From: Lagopus muta
Lineage: Eukaryota > Chordata > Aves > Galliformes > Phasianidae
Length of the DNA stretch: 64,000 nucleotides
Direction: 5' to 3'
NCBI RefSeq assembly: GCF_023343835.1
Contig: NC_064433.1
Location: 26,474,214-26,538,213, forward strand
Made by a program: the position numbers and the translations under genes. Every line of letters begins with the position of its first letter. Position 1 is the first letter of the stretch. Positions 10,977 through 24,100 of this stretch are shown here, piece after piece. The notes under the pieces are model-generated. The model made no database searches. It had not been told where the DNA came from and was given only the letters and a program-made list of their open reading frames with translations.

Positions 10977-13900
10977 CTAAAAAAATTCCCCCACATCTGC
11001 TCTTTTGTCACGGCATTTACTTCTTGCTTTTGTCCGAGCCTTGAATGCTGCTGAGTTATATAAGTGCTACAAAATAAAAAGAGGAATTAAGTTAATCACA
11101 CAGTTGTTCAAAAGGTCGACGTCCCTCAGAGATTCATTTTAATATGCAAACATTTAAAGGGAACTGTGTAAGACGTGTACATGTTCATGTTTGCACAGCC
11201 AATGTAACAAAGGCACCCATCCTCCCAGTATCTCTTTGTCACTAGGGAGTTCAAGAAACTGTTTCTATAAAGACTCAGTTTATACTATTTCCTGAACATC
11301 CCCACCCAAAAACCTAAAAATCAGACACCAAATCAACAAACTAATCAGTCCTCAGATCCACACTTGGGAGTACAGCAGAAGGTGCCAATGTAAAAGCTAA
11401 AGAGCTCAGAGACACCTACAAGCAAGACTTAGTTTCATTTGGGACAATATGGGGCTTGGTTTCAAGGTACAAGCTTAAAGTTTACATCTCCTAAGTCTAT
11501 GACTTGAACACTACTTAATTCAGGAGAACTAGCATGATACATAAATACATGAAGGTGCAATAACCTACCCTTTCAAATCGGGATATCTTCATTGTCTTAA
11601 GAGTTGCAGCATCTAGCATGACTGGTGGACCAAGCTCAAACACATTCCGGAGAAAGTCATTTGACTAAAGGAAAAAAAAAAAAAAAAAATCACATAGCAT
11701 CACATAGTTTCCCTTCCAATGAAGGTGAAAAAGGGCTGTTAAGAAATACCCGTATCCCAGTAAGAAACCTCTTGCAATTAAGCCAGGGAACACTTCTTCC
11801 TTCTATCAGAACGAGGTCAAGAACTAAAACTGCCCTCCTGGGAAAAAGCACAACCACCCCCACTGATTTTCATATGTCCCAGCAAGTAAGACACTGCTCT
11901 GCTACATCCTTTGCACAAGTCTAAGTACCTGGACACAGATCTGTATGTTTCACAACACACCAATTTGTTGTATCTGCTTGTAGAAGCTACATTTGAAAAA
12001 TTTAGGATATTTGTTACGTGCCCACACTTCGCTTAGTTATAAATGGACACTGCTTTGTAGCAGCCATCTGACTACACTGTTCTACTGAAACTGTTTTTTT
12101 ATTACTTTTTATAACTCCTGTCTTATAAAACTGGTAACATGAAAAACAAATGTAACTAGTTCCACCCACAATTTTGATTCTCTGTTCCAATTACCAAACA
12201 GGGAAGAGACAATCCCCAGACAGCAGCAGTTTGAGCATGTGACAGCAGCTCACCTGCAGATGATATTGCATCCCTGACCCCAGAATCTCCTTGAAGGTAT
12301 CGTAAGTCTGTTTTTTAACCCAGCAGTCAATATACATGCGCTCAGGTCCAAATTTCACTGTCTCTGTAGGAAAGTCTCGCTCCTGTCCAAAATGAAAGGA
12401 AAAATCACTTACAATTTCAATTTAAATATTCTCCAGTACTTTATTTTCATGAGGCTCATTCTGCACATCAAAATTTCACAAATAATCTAACATGCATACT
12501 ATGTAAGTCTTATCAATTCATAAGCCAACATGTACCTAAAGTTAAATCTCATCTAGAGACTTGAAGGTAATGTTTCTCAAGTCAGAAAGCTTTTGAAGAA
12601 TACGTAACTGACTTTCATCTTGAAACTGACTTAAAGAACTGGGCTCATCTCCAGAAAAAATAGTTCTGAGCATGAGTCACCTTTCACTGTGTGTCAAATT
12701 TGTATCCCACCTTGAAGAAAGCTACACTGGTGACAGTGGGATGTAAGAGGTGCCAGTAAATGGCTCAGATTGCTCTGCAGGTAGTCTCAAAGGTCAATTC
12801 AAACAACTTCAAAGCCTTCTCCTTGGCTTCTGCGATGCACAAGAACTAGGACAACAACCCCCACCTACCAATACACAACCTTTTATTTGGCTCTCAACAG
12901 AGGAACGTGCCTCACTCCTACACTCCTTTTTGTTCATTATGCACGTATCAATTCATTACAAGATTCTACATTATTTTACAATAACCTGAATGTACTGCAA
13001 AGTTTCGTATTAAAATAAAAACTGTTTGTGATGTAAAATAAAAGGAATTTAGTGTTTATAATACAATGCTTAGCCTCTTAACCAGAAAAAGCCCACTTCA
13101 AAATGAAAGCCAAGTTAAGAAAGTAAAATTTGACTTTGATACATTCTTAAAAGCAGTTCTGTTTAACGTAAACTAGCAGAATAATCTGAAATAATGTTTA
13201 AAATCTCTGCCCCTTTCACAGAAATTCCATTTCATCACAGGAGCATTTTGATTCAATTGTACACTACAGTTACAGTCAATGCACTCAAGTAAGACGGAAG
13301 AATTACCTCAACAGCTCGCAGGACATCTCTGAACACAGATCGCTGCTTTCTTTTATCTACTTTGGCTCTGTGCTTATTTCCATCAGTAGCTAAAGCTCGC
13401 AGTTTCTCTGTTAGAAGTTCCATATCTTCATAAAAGAAATCCTGTTTCACACACACAAATAAAGCAAAAACAAACAAAAAATTAAGAAAACATGTTCAAG
13501 TTTGGCCTCAGTATCTATTCCTCCAAGAGACTGATCTTTCCAAATTCTGGACATGGAGACCTCTACAGACTGATACTTCATTATTTAAAGAGGCACGGAT
13601 GTCACTAAAGATCTTCAAGCCATTAAGAATGGAGTCACCAGTTTATCCAATTGGAAGCTATCAACTCTGTGCAGGTTTTAGAGCCCCATGAAACAGTTCA
13701 GCTCCTTCACTGTGCATATAAACATATACCTGTCAAGCTGTCCTGCTGAATAATTCCAAGGGCCTCAAACTGCCTAACTGATCTGCTGCTGAACCTGGCT
13801 GGGAGTCCTGCTGATAAGCTGAGGGCACTTTCAGGTCATTAGCACAGAATTCATGCCTCTGAAGATGGATCATGAGACGCTACAGGTCTGACATTAAGGA

Positions 13901-16900
13901 AAAAGTAGTCATAAATCTTGTATGCAGAAGAAAATGTGAAAATTGTTAGAAATTTTTTAAAATGCATCACTCCTCAGCATGAGGTATTTTCTCCCCTCTA
14001 TTAACTAGCTCAGTGCAGTTGAGCTGGATGAATAAGCCACTTACGTAAAAAACAAGCATCTCATCCAAACATGTCAGCTGACTGGACTGAATCTACTGCT
14101 CAGTTTTTGAAGTAAACTGATCAATGGTAAAATATTTTATTTGCAGACAGCTTAACCAAGTAAAGGATCAAGTTCTGGTTTCACTTTCTTTCCACAGCTG
14201 AGACTCAATTCCCTACTGTTTGAAATTATACAGAAGCATCAGCATATCCTTTCAAGTTTTGTAGTGTTAAGTGTACTGTATATCCTTACTTAATGTTCCT
14301 TCTTAATTTGCAAACTGACCACAACAGACAGAGGTGCTGTGTGTAATAAAATACTAGCTATTCCTCTCAAGGATACCAAGAAACAATACTAGAAATAAAC
14401 ACTGGTTTTACAGAAGGATGAATTTTCAGCTGAGAACAGAATGGTGCAGGTTAGGAGTCATTAGAACTCATTTCCAAACAGTAAGCATCTAATGAATATT
14501 CCCACTATAGCAAATTGTGTTTTATAATGGGGAAGAAAAAAAAAAAAAAAAAAAAAAGATATTCCAGGGATATTTTCTCCTCTTTAAAAAGCAGCTATTC
14601 AATTTAGGTGCTAAAGCTTACATACTGCATTTCTAGTTACACTTATTCGGCATTATTTTATTTTTAATCTAGTCCTGTTGTACACCACTGAAGTCAGTGC
14701 AAAAATTACAGCTGAACTGCAGTCAAGTCTTGCCATACATCCAATTATATTGGGGTCATCCTGCTACCAAGAACACACCCAGGGAATTATATGACGCTTA
14801 CTGATATCAGAGATGCTGCAGAACACAAGTTAAAGCATTTGTCGTCATCACCTCAATGCAATGAAACAGCAAACCAATACTTACAGCATCTGTTTCGCGT
14901 GCCAGCTCAAACAGAAGAGCGAGTGTTTCTCCAGCAGCTATTCTCATGTTGACATCATCACAAGACAGCATACTTGGGAGTTTATGCAAGTGCCTAAGGA
15001 ATTAGTCATATGTCATTAACATGTTGTTGACAATGCTTCACTGCATATAGAAAAGATAATTACAAATGTAGTTTTCCGGCAAGATACTCACATTTCAATT
15101 TTCTTCTTCACTTCATTCATTGGACAAATGGTCAACAACAGCGTCCATGCTAAGAGCGCACTGATGTGAAGCACAGTACTGGGTGTACTTGATACCCCGT
15201 TCGTGTCTCTATCTCGTGGATAAGCTTTTGTGAAGATGTTCTCTAGGCATTCCATAGTAGAGTACAGCTCCTGAAGAGAAGAAAAAGAAGAACATGGAAG
15301 TTGCTGAAGACTTGCACATTTTTCTTAAATTGACAATAATAAAAAGTATTTCTTATCCTTACCGTAATGTCATCGGTGACAATGAAACAGCAAATCCCTA
15401 AGCAGGTTGCACACTAGACAAAAAAAACAAACAATTGTCAGTATTTGATGGTGATGTCACTTGACAAAATGCTTAAATCTGACATTTGGAACTTAGCAGA
15501 ATAGAAGTCTTTATAACCCCAGCTGCTAGGGCATTAATCTCAATAGTTTAACCCAGCTACTCCGTAACATTTAGACCTAAGTTTCTCTCTTCCCTCAGGA
15601 TACAACATATGCCACTCAAGCTTTCACCTTCTTTTTGTACAACATACAAAGTCCTTCCAAAGCAGTGTACATAGCACTCCTTTCACCCACTTACATTAAA
15701 TCCCACTGGAATCCACTGGCAAAAATTATGCCATTACTACTGATCTGTATAAAACATTTACAGCTGTGGGAAATCTTTCTGCCTCTGTGCTCATTCTTCC
15801 AGTTAAATAGTGTGAAAACACCAGCTTCAACAGCCTGTCCTGGAACAGTTCAGCTTTTAACTGCAAGGACCAACAAGACCCTTCCCTACTGCCTGCACTG
15901 TTCTTACAAAAAAGAGATTTTCAAATGCAACATCTGCACTAACCACACAGCATCCTGAACTAAACTTGAAGAAGTTACATGCTAGAACAAGCTTTAACAA
16001 CTTTGGTTTGTAGAAGCGACTTCTATTGAAATAATACTACTGTACTTTTTGTGCTAGCAGTACCTATTTTAATGCAGCTAAAGTACACTAGGGAAAGTAA
16101 TAATGAAGACGATGATAAGTTAAGAGAAATCAGTTAAAACTCTGATGTTCTGCAAGAGGTTAATGTCAAGAGCTTTGGACTACCTTCAGTTATACCTCAG
16201 TTAATACTTTGGGTATACTACTGATTTACAGATGTCTGGGCAAACAAATACCAGAAGTATTCTGTGTATGAAGTATATTATTTTAGATCTACTGCTAATA
16301 ACTTCTCCATGTACATTTGCATAACTAATATTCTTCTATTGTTAAAATAAATACAGAAAGGTACATCAGAACTGTAGTAGCAAGACTGAAATATTTTGAG
16401 TTGAGACGGATGAGAAAATAGGAGATGGAACAGCTCTCGTTTGAAGTCCCCATGTTGAAGGAGAATGGCATTCAACCTTCAGGTAGAGCTTTTTAAGATA
16501 GTGAAAACTGCTATGCTTCACTCAGAACTTAACATTAGCTGTTTACACTAGTGCAGTAACCTTTAGTTCTGGATTACACAACAGTGAGATTGTTTTAATC
16601 TGCCCTATGCCCCTGACTAGCAAGCAAAATATATGAACCTTATAAACACTTACAGCCTGCCTGGCTTGGACACTAGCTGTTCCATCAGAGACGATCTTCT
16701 TCAGAATTGGACCAAGGGTCTTAAAAATCTCTTCACTTTCAATTCCCGACCCCATCTGCACGCAGAGAAGACATGCAAGTCCAGCAGCTGCACACAGTTC
16801 CTCACTCTTACCTAGACATTAAAATACTAAGATGAGTGATCTCCTTGTACACTCCTGCCTTCCTTTAAAGATACTTGTTCAAAAATCTTTAAGTAGGAAT

Positions 16901-19900
16901 TCAGAAATGCATAGACAGTATTGTTTCTGTTAATTTTCTAGGTCAGTTAAAATAAGGCATCTAAAAAAAACATTAGTTAACAGAACTAAAATTAAATGTT
17001 CTATAAAGTACTAGATAAGCCTTAAAGATAACTTCTTTAAAACAAGCATTTCACCACCAGTGCTGCTTTCTAACAGTAACCACACTAATTACCTTTCTTT
17101 ATGCAGCGTTCAATGCTATCAGTTAGTGTCATTCTCCTTTCCATTATAAATTCATATAATATTTTAGAAGAAAAAGCACTTTTCAGACTTTCAAGAGCTG
17201 CTTGTCTTGTTTTGGCACTGTTGGAAGAAAAAAGAAGATCTCCTTTGAAATCAACAGCAGTTAAAGCTCAGCCTTTGACTTTATGGTAGCCTCCACCTGC
17301 ATAGTCCCCACTCAAGAGCAATCTACAGTCATACTGTTAAGTACAAAGCATTACAAATTACCCTCTTCCCTTAAGAAAAATTTGGGTTGGAAATGCATTT
17401 CGCAACAGTAAACCAGGCTACTTCGAACTATTAGCAAAGAATTTGATTCTCACTTATTTAAGCACTCAGAAGGAGAAAGTTCTCTTCAGATCCTAAAGAA
17501 ACACAAGTCCTCTCTAGCATGAAATAATCATAATTTCAATAAGCATCCAAAGAAGTTCCCTTACTCTATCAGTAAGCCAGCAAGATATGAGTTCATTTCT
17601 TCAAAGCACATCATACCTTTTGTCCAATGTAAGATCAATGAATCCCTTCAATTTGTATTCTAAGTCTTCTTGGGTGGCTTCTTCATCAACTTCAGGCCCT
17701 AAACCATAACAAATAGTTTAGTCCTACTAATACACATTAGCAGTCACATCTACCACTAAATACTAGAACTACCAGAAAGTATTAATAAGAAAGTAGTTCA
17801 CCACAGATGACAGCAACAGAATTTTTCAGCATTACAACTATATCCAACATATCTCCTAGAAATACCTTCATGAAAAACAACCTGTTGATACACGTATGCT
17901 GTTTCTATACCTGTTTGGTCCACACGCTAAGAATGAACGTACAAGCTAATTAGGTCTCACTTAGGTTTTGCACAACTGAAAAACCAGTACCCAATCAAGG
18001 CAGTAGTGAATTTTCATTCTGTCCACCCCTGCAGTACAGTGGAACATCACTGTTGATGCACTGAGCTCATCAACAGCCTCTCTTCCTGTCCAAGGCTCCC
18101 AGCCTTATCCCACTGTAGCAGCAGCAGGCCTTGAGCTCCACCCTCCCAACAGTGTTATTAGCAAGAGCCCAGAAAGAGATGGCAGATGAGACAAGTTACT
18201 GCTTCCATAGAAGAGTCTTCTACAGTACAAATCTTGCTCAAAACACAACGCAATTCACTTCATGTCAAACTCTTCCACAATCCCTATCACCTCAACTAAG
18301 TTATAAAAATTCAATGTCTTGTAATACACCTTAGAATTGTGGGGTTTTTCCCCTCTAAAAATTGTAATTTGTAATTCCAACCGAAAGAAGCTTACCAGTT
18401 TTACAGGAGGCTCATGAAATGTGGAGCGTACCAGTAACTTTCTCCACTAGATGAACAATCATACAGTATTTAACAGAATGGCATTATATTGCTACTGCTA
18501 CTTACAGTCTAGTATTCATACAGGAGGAACAGACAAAAATTAAATAATATACCATCCTCTGTGAAGCTAGCGGGATCACTGAAGCCACTGCAGTGGCTCA
18601 TAGTTTCAATTGAAGCATCTTCATCACTAAAAGGCTGCACATTTCTGGGCTGACCACCTGAAAGAAAGATGAATACAAGTTTAGTCATTTTCACATGGAA
18701 AAAGATCTGAATACTAAAAGTAGAATCCCTGAGCACATGTGCAAACAAAAAGCACTGTCCTTCTCCCAGCTAACTCCTTCACTCCCACCCTTCCTAAAGA
18801 TCTGTTTAGCTTTGTTCTAGAAAAACCAAGTGTAATAGGTAAAGAACTCATCTCACTTTCAAAGTATTGTCAGAATTCCTAACTCACTATTTAATATCTT
18901 CCTACAATCAAGATCAAGTTTATGCAATTTCCTGTGACTGTGCTTTAAAAATAGCATTTTATTATGTGTTAAAACCAGCTACCTAAAATAGCTTGTTCTA
19001 AAATCTTTTCCAATTTTGAGGGACTTCAAGCAGATCTAAGATACACATGCAGGCAAACATACATTACCCAGTTCACTACTGGATTTACTGGATTAAGTGC
19101 AGCATGTGCATCAGCAGCAACACTTGACCCTGGGCTCCCATCGACCCTTCCAGCTGTTAAGATTCTAAGCGTAGAGCTGTAGTTTTTGTTCACTTTTAAT
19201 ATTGGTAAAAGATTGGAAGATTCAACAGGAGGAAATCCTTGCAATAAGGCCTCCTTTTACTACCTTCAGCATCTTCAAAGAAAGCAACATTGTTTCGCCA
19301 GAAGCTGATCTCTGTAGCTTTCCATAAACTTACCCTATTTTTAGAGCAGTAGGAGTTGAGGTTTGAGCTGATAATGCACTCCTATTGCTGCCTTATCCTA
19401 GCTCTTAGTACCTGCCGTAGTTGATTAACAAAATCAATAGTTTTACCGGTGTTTCTTCAACAGCTCTCAGATGCCTTTCACAGAACTCAGGATTCTAATC
19501 TTCAATTTATTTTTGGGTCATTTACAACGCAAAAAAATCATGCCAGAACCCAAGGCACAATGCTCGTCTGTGCCAAGCAGGCTTCTTCAGCAGGAGAAGC
19601 GGCAAAAAAGCACCGCCAGCCGTCCTCAAACTGGGATGAGAACAGCTGCACAAGGACCCGGCGAATCGTCTGCTTTAAGTGAGTCAGACAGACGCTATGC
19701 CAGCCCCAAGTGAGATTTCTCACCACCCAACAAAGCCCCCACGCTCTCCAGTCACCAACACCTCATCGACCTCTTTTCCGCACGAACCGTGCTCCACACC
19801 AAGAGCGTTCTGGAACCCTCCTTTAGGATAAGCGGCCTCCCGCGCACAGACGGCGCCGCGCAGCCGCTGCAGACCCCGGGACTGACGACAGCAGCCCTGC

Positions 19901-20331
19901 CCGTCCCGGTTAAGACCCGCACTGCCGCCGGCACAGAACCCACACAGAGCCGTGCGTGCCCGGGACGCGCCGCAGCGCTGTTACCGCGGCCCCTGCAGGC
20001 CCTCAGCGGCGCCGGGCGGTACCAGCCGCGGGGCGCTGCCGGCGGCGCCAGGCACGTCCGTTGCCCCCCCCCCCTTCCCCCACTCCAGCGCGGCGCAGCC
20101 GGGCGCATGCGCGCTAACGGCGTGAGGTGGCGATCGCGCGGCCGGTTCCCGTCAGCCCGCACCCGGCTCCGGCCCGGCGCTCCGCGACCACGCCCCGGTG
20201 AGGCCCGGCCGGTTGAGGCAGCGCGGCCCGAGGCCCCACGAGGCCGCATGTGCGGAGCCCCCGCCCGCCCATCCGTCCCGCTCACCGGCCCCCCGCTGGT
20301 GGTTGCTCCCTCGCTTCTTTGACTTGGGCAT
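10977..20331 (-). CDS. IFRD1: Interferon-related developmental regulator 1 (IFRD1, also TIS7/PC4), 12 coding exons
   Basis: The coding exons on the minus strand are 20331-20286, 18657-18553, 17698-17617, 17217-17093, 16811-16654, 15413-15363, 15270-15092, 14993-14885, 13441-13307, 12382-12254, 11664-11569 and 11066-10977. Every junction is GT-AG and the phases agree, giving 434 residues. The start MPKSKKRGSNHQRGA is followed directly by GGQPRNVQPFSDEDASIE; later blocks (SDGTASVQARQA, CDDVNMRIAAGE, FGPERMYIDCWVKK, KCRDKRADVGEFF at the C-terminus) match vertebrate IFRD1 along its length. IFRD1 is a nuclear co-regulator made of ARM-like helices with a conserved C-terminal IFRD domain. It is known from growth-factor and stress induction, muscle differentiation and association with SIN3/HDAC co-repressors. 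It is about 17 residues shorter than human (451), because the Gly/Ala-rich N-terminal linker is missing. The polypyrimidine tract before exon 11 is an 18-base T run. Confidence 0.97.
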
Positions 20332-20428
20332 GGTCGCAGCGGCGCTCGGCTGGGCTCGGCTCGGCTCCTCGGTCCCTCTCTGGGTCTCGGTCTCTCTCTG
20401 CTCCCCCCCGCCCGGGAATCAGCGACAA

Positions 20429-20587
20429 TCAGCCGATAGAAGAGCAGGATCGCTTTTTATTCCAACGCCTTTGCGAGGCCGACTTCTCGGGCCGGGGCAG
20501 CGGAGGTGATTGGCGGAGGCAAGCGAAGGACGAACTGGCGGCGATGGCAGAAATCCCCGTGAAGGCCCGCGAGCGGAGTCGATGCAT
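20429..20587 (-). CDS. Upstream open reading frame in the IFRD1 5' UTR (52 codons)
   Basis: An ATG at 20587 (minus), about 25-30 bases from the inferred cap site, opens a frame of 52 codons ending at TGA (20431-20429). That is about 97 bases before the IFRD1 start at 20331, without overlap. It starts MHRLRSRAF and is arginine- and serine-rich. I recall that human IFRD1 mRNA has a 5' UTR upstream ORF of similar size, reported to govern stress-sensitive mRNA decay and translation. The reading frame is seen directly; the regulatory role here is inferred from that report. Confidence 0.7.
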   Translation of the reverse strand: MHRLRSRAFTGISAIAASSSFACLRQSPPLPRPEKSASQRRWNKKRSCSSIG

Positions 20588-20640
20588 CTTTCTCCTCTCA
20601 GACACCCGGGGCTAAAAGCGCGGAGCGGGCGCCGGCGCCG
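20588..20640 (-). promoter_or_regulatory. IFRD1: IFRD1 core promoter and inferred transcription start
   Basis: The TATA box at 20641-20648 predicts initiation 25-30 bases downstream on the minus strand, about 20611-20617. The start site itself is not visible and is inferred from spacing alone. Confidence 0.5.
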
Positions 20641-20787
20641 CTTTTATAGCGCCGAGCTGCGGGGGCGGGGCCTCGCCGCGCGCCGCCGCCGCAACCAATG
20701 ACGGAGCGTTGCGACAGCACGCAGGTGACTCAGCCGCGCGAGTCCATGACGCGCGGCGCTGCCACGCGCTCGGGGGGCGTGGCGTCA
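20641..20787 (-). promoter_or_regulatory. IFRD1: IFRD1 proximal promoter: TATA, GC box, CCAAT, CRE halves and AP-1 site
   Basis: In minus-strand order away from the start site: TATAAAAG (20648-20641), a GC box GGGGGCGGGG on the plus strand (20661-20670), CCAAT in the plus orientation at 20695-20699 about 80 bases upstream (usual NF-Y spacing), an overlapping TGACG half-site (20699-20703), a perfect AP-1/TRE in TGACTCAGC (20726-20734), TGACGCG (20747-20753) and CGTCA (20783-20787). TIS7, the first mouse name of this gene, stands for a TPA-induced sequence, so a TPA-response element here fits. Motifs are seen; occupancy is inferred. Confidence 0.65.
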
Positions 20788-20924
20788 TGGCGCCTCGCGG
20801 TGCAGGCTGGGGGCGGCGCGGAGCGGCCGGAGCCGAGTGGCGCCGAGGGGCTGAGTGGGGGGGGGGAAGCTGGCGGCCTCGCGGAGCGCGGGAGTTCTCA
20901 GTAGGCGAGGCCTCCTGAGGGCGC

Positions 20925-20934
20925 CTAAAAATAG
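20925..20934 (-). promoter_or_regulatory. Perfect MEF2 consensus upstream of IFRD1
   Basis: CTAAAAATAG is an exact MEF2 site about 310 bases upstream of the inferred IFRD1 start, standing alone in otherwise GC-rich sequence. IFRD1 is known for a role in muscle differentiation and regeneration, so the site may be functional. Confidence 0.5.
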
Positions 20935-21135
20935 GCCTCCGCCCCCCTGCAGGCGCGGCCGGGAGCCGGAGTGAAGAGAGACGGAGAGCGAGGGAGGGGC
21001 GGCGGCGGATGGGGTCGTGTGAGGCCGCGCGGGCGGGGCCCGACCCGGCAGACAAAGGAGCCGCGTGCTGCTGCGTGAGGCGTGGCTCTCCTTACAGCTC
21101 TGCTCGCTGCGTGTGGCGCAGCGCTTCTGCAGCGC

Positions 21136-24100
21136 GAAATGGCAAATAGCTATCGTCAGAAGCCGGACTTCTGAAATTCAGCGAACAAATCTTCTTTTTG
21201 GCGATTGCAGAAAAGAGTTTTCCGTTTTCTGCGTGCTTCCCGCTCGCGAGTCTGTGCCATGTGTCGCAGACATGATTGTGTGCTGTAGTTTAGGTTCGCG
21301 CTGTAAGCCCGTGTTTTACGTCCTACTCGAGTTCTGTGTGCTGGACAGTGCCTGCAGCAGCACTGCAGCATGAGGAGGAAAGGCAGTTTTGCAAAACGTG
21401 CTGAAGAGCTGCATGAGATGCAGTCCTGATGGCGTTATTTGAATTCTGCATACAAAGTGCTTACGCCACGGATAACTTTCATCGTGGTTCTCCACAGGTG
21501 CTACATGAGAACATAAAGGAAATGGGGCTTAATGAGCTGTTGACTTTTGTGTGAGCACCTGCTAACAAACAGCCCGTTTCTGGAGAATGGTTGCTGCTAG
21601 CTGTGATGTTTGTGGGTGCTGCACAGCACGAGTCTGTGGTCAACCGTTCCTTGTGGGGCATGAGAAGGCACACTGCTGCAGGGCCTGCTGAGCCCTATGC
21701 TCTTCATATCCTATTGAAAAAGAGGGGAAAAAAAAAAAAAGAAAGTACATTCTGCCTGTGTGGAGGACAGCAGTAAAGTGTCTCAGAGGCACTGATTTTT
21801 CTCCTTTAAGAGGGTTGCTGTGAAACATGAGGGGAAAAAGACAGCCTTCCAGGTAAATAGGTGGAGGAGGTTTAATTAAATCCAGAAGGCATGGCAGCAC
21901 CCATGGGTACACAATGCCCTGTATTAGAATAAGCTGAATAAGCAACAGTTCCTAATAGCAGCCAAGGAAACTTGAATGGTGGGTGTATTTTCAATGCAAG
22001 ATACCAATACCATTGCAGTAAGGTCAGCTGTGCCCTGACAGCTACCTGTGTACTTGCCCTCTGATGTGTAGGTTATTCTCACAGGTGCAGGATGACCTTT
22101 CAGCATGGACTGAAGTGAAATAGTCACCTTTGTGCTGGTGCCTTGATTTCTCACAATGCTGTCTTCAGCTGCCAGCAAGGATGAGGCTTGCAGGAGTGAT
22201 GAATCTGAGCATAAATGCAGAGCAGTGCCATGTGCAGGTGGGAGTTCAGGTGTCCTGTAAGTGGCAGCTACAACAGTAACAGCAATAATGGGTGGAGTTG
22301 GAAGAGTCAAGGAGTGGTAAGTTTGAAGGTTGTCTGACTAGAACAGAGGAGATAAAGCCCCTGGAGCAGGAGAGAAGGTCCTGGCTCAGGTGTGAAAACC
22401 ACTGCTGAGGCAATAGATGTTAGTACTCTCAGACAACCAAAATGAGTTACTAAATAAAGGTGAAAAAAAAATCCACATATATGGATTTGTAACCACTTTG
22501 CGTCTGACTTCTGCTTGTGACTGTGTATTCTGATACCCACGGTCTCCAGGTTACCGAGATCCCCTGGATATCTGACAAAGGTTTAGTGAGATCTCACAAC
22601 AGGGATTGCATATCACTGCTTAGTTTTGCAGTTTCACTATGACAGAACAGACTCTTTGTCTTGATTGTTGACTTCTTGCCCACTACCCTGATTTATCATA
22701 TTGGCAGGAGCTCTAGGCGCCAGTGGGCCTAGAGCACACAGGCATCTTTGGATAAGAGAGTCGCACGTTGCTGGAGATCTGTATACCTTTTGTCTGGCTT
22801 TTGCTGGAGCAGTTGGTGGTAAGGAACATCATAACAGTGACACCAACAACATCAGCATTAAGTGAGAGCATCCTGTGGAGAGAAGCATGCCATGAGGCAG
22901 CAGGGGCAGGCAGGCCTGGAAGACAAGGTAAGCTGGGAGCCAAAGATGGCATCAGAGAGTGGTCGTGATCTTGCTGCTGGGCAGGTGAAGTCCCACAGAA
23001 CCCATCCAGGAAGAACAAAGCAGGTCCACAGTTGTCAAGGGTGTCAGCCGCTTGTATAGGCAGACAGGTGGTCCTAGTGATGATGAGTCTGAGGTCAGGC
23101 TGGAAAGGGAAACCAGCAAGTCAGGGTCAGAATTGGGTTCAGTGGCAATAACCAGAACCAGCTACCGATGTGGTTATCATCAGACAAACCCACAGTAATG
23201 AGAAGGGTTGAGATCAGTCTTGCTGGGCCAGGCTCTGGACCAGCAGGTGTATGGCCAGGCAGAGGGATGTCTCTAACATAGCTCAGGCAAGCACTTCACT
23301 GTAAGTGCAGCTCTCGAGTGAAAGGAAGCAGACCCTGCTTTGTAAAGTTCTTTCCCACACACCTGTCTGATCCAAGGCCTCTCAGCAGCATGGCAGAAAT
23401 GGCTTGAGTACAGGCAGCTTAACTGGCAGTGGACCTCAGAAAAGGTGTAATGAAGAACTTATGCCCCAGGCTGAGGGGCGTGCATGTATGACTGAGAAAG
23501 TACTTGGAGCTTAGAATTTGATTCCAGAGTTTATTCTGGATACATACAGGTCATCGTCATGTAACAAACAATTAGAGACATAGCTAGACATACTCTGTTT
23601 ACACCACTAAATGCTGTAAAGAAGTCAGAAATGAAGGAAAAGAGGAATTCAAGGGATTGCATGGAACCCTGATTCACGTAGGAGTTTTCCTCCTCTTTTG
23701 GCATGATGGCTGTGCTATCTTTGTGAACAAAATCCCTTGGACTTTTTCTGTTCGTATTTGCTGTTCCTTTGAGGATGTCTCTCTTAAGTCACACAAAAGA
23801 GTCCCAGACTTGTACAGGTTTTCGTGCACTGCATAATCAACTTAATTGCAATCATAAAAATCTCAGATTTTTGTGCTCAAGATGCTCAAGAAAAGAGCAC
23901 AAAGCTGGTGCACAGATCATGCTGAAGGCATCCATGGCCAAATACTCAAACTATTGGATTTGTTTAACTGTATTCCTGGTGACTACGTACTGAAAGAGTG
24001 TGAACCTGTTAGCAGTGCCACAGCCCTCACCCTGGAACACTTAATGCTCCAAATTAATGCTCTCGAGATTGATATGCCTCACTGCCCAAAATAAATCTAC

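Larger units (their letters stand above)
19750..21135. promoter_or_regulatory. IFRD1: CpG island covering the IFRD1 promoter, first exon and start of intron 1
   Basis: CpG dinucleotides are dense through this stretch while the flanking DNA is CpG-poor. It includes G/C homopolymer runs (10 C near 20066, 10 G near 20860). Long open frames on both strands inside it (up to 177 codons) come from the scarcity of stop codons in GC-rich sequence and are not annotated as genes. Boundaries are approximate. Confidence 0.85.

Noticed and set aside
19752-20322. Two 177-codon open frames on opposite strands at the IFRD1 promoter
   Set aside because: Both are Arg/Pro/Ala-rich translations of a CpG island with few stop codons and overlap IFRD1 exon 1 in other frames.
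20612-21055. 147-codon minus-strand frame upstream of IFRD1
   Set aside because: GC-rich low-complexity composition, lies over the TATA box and promoter motifs, no domain.
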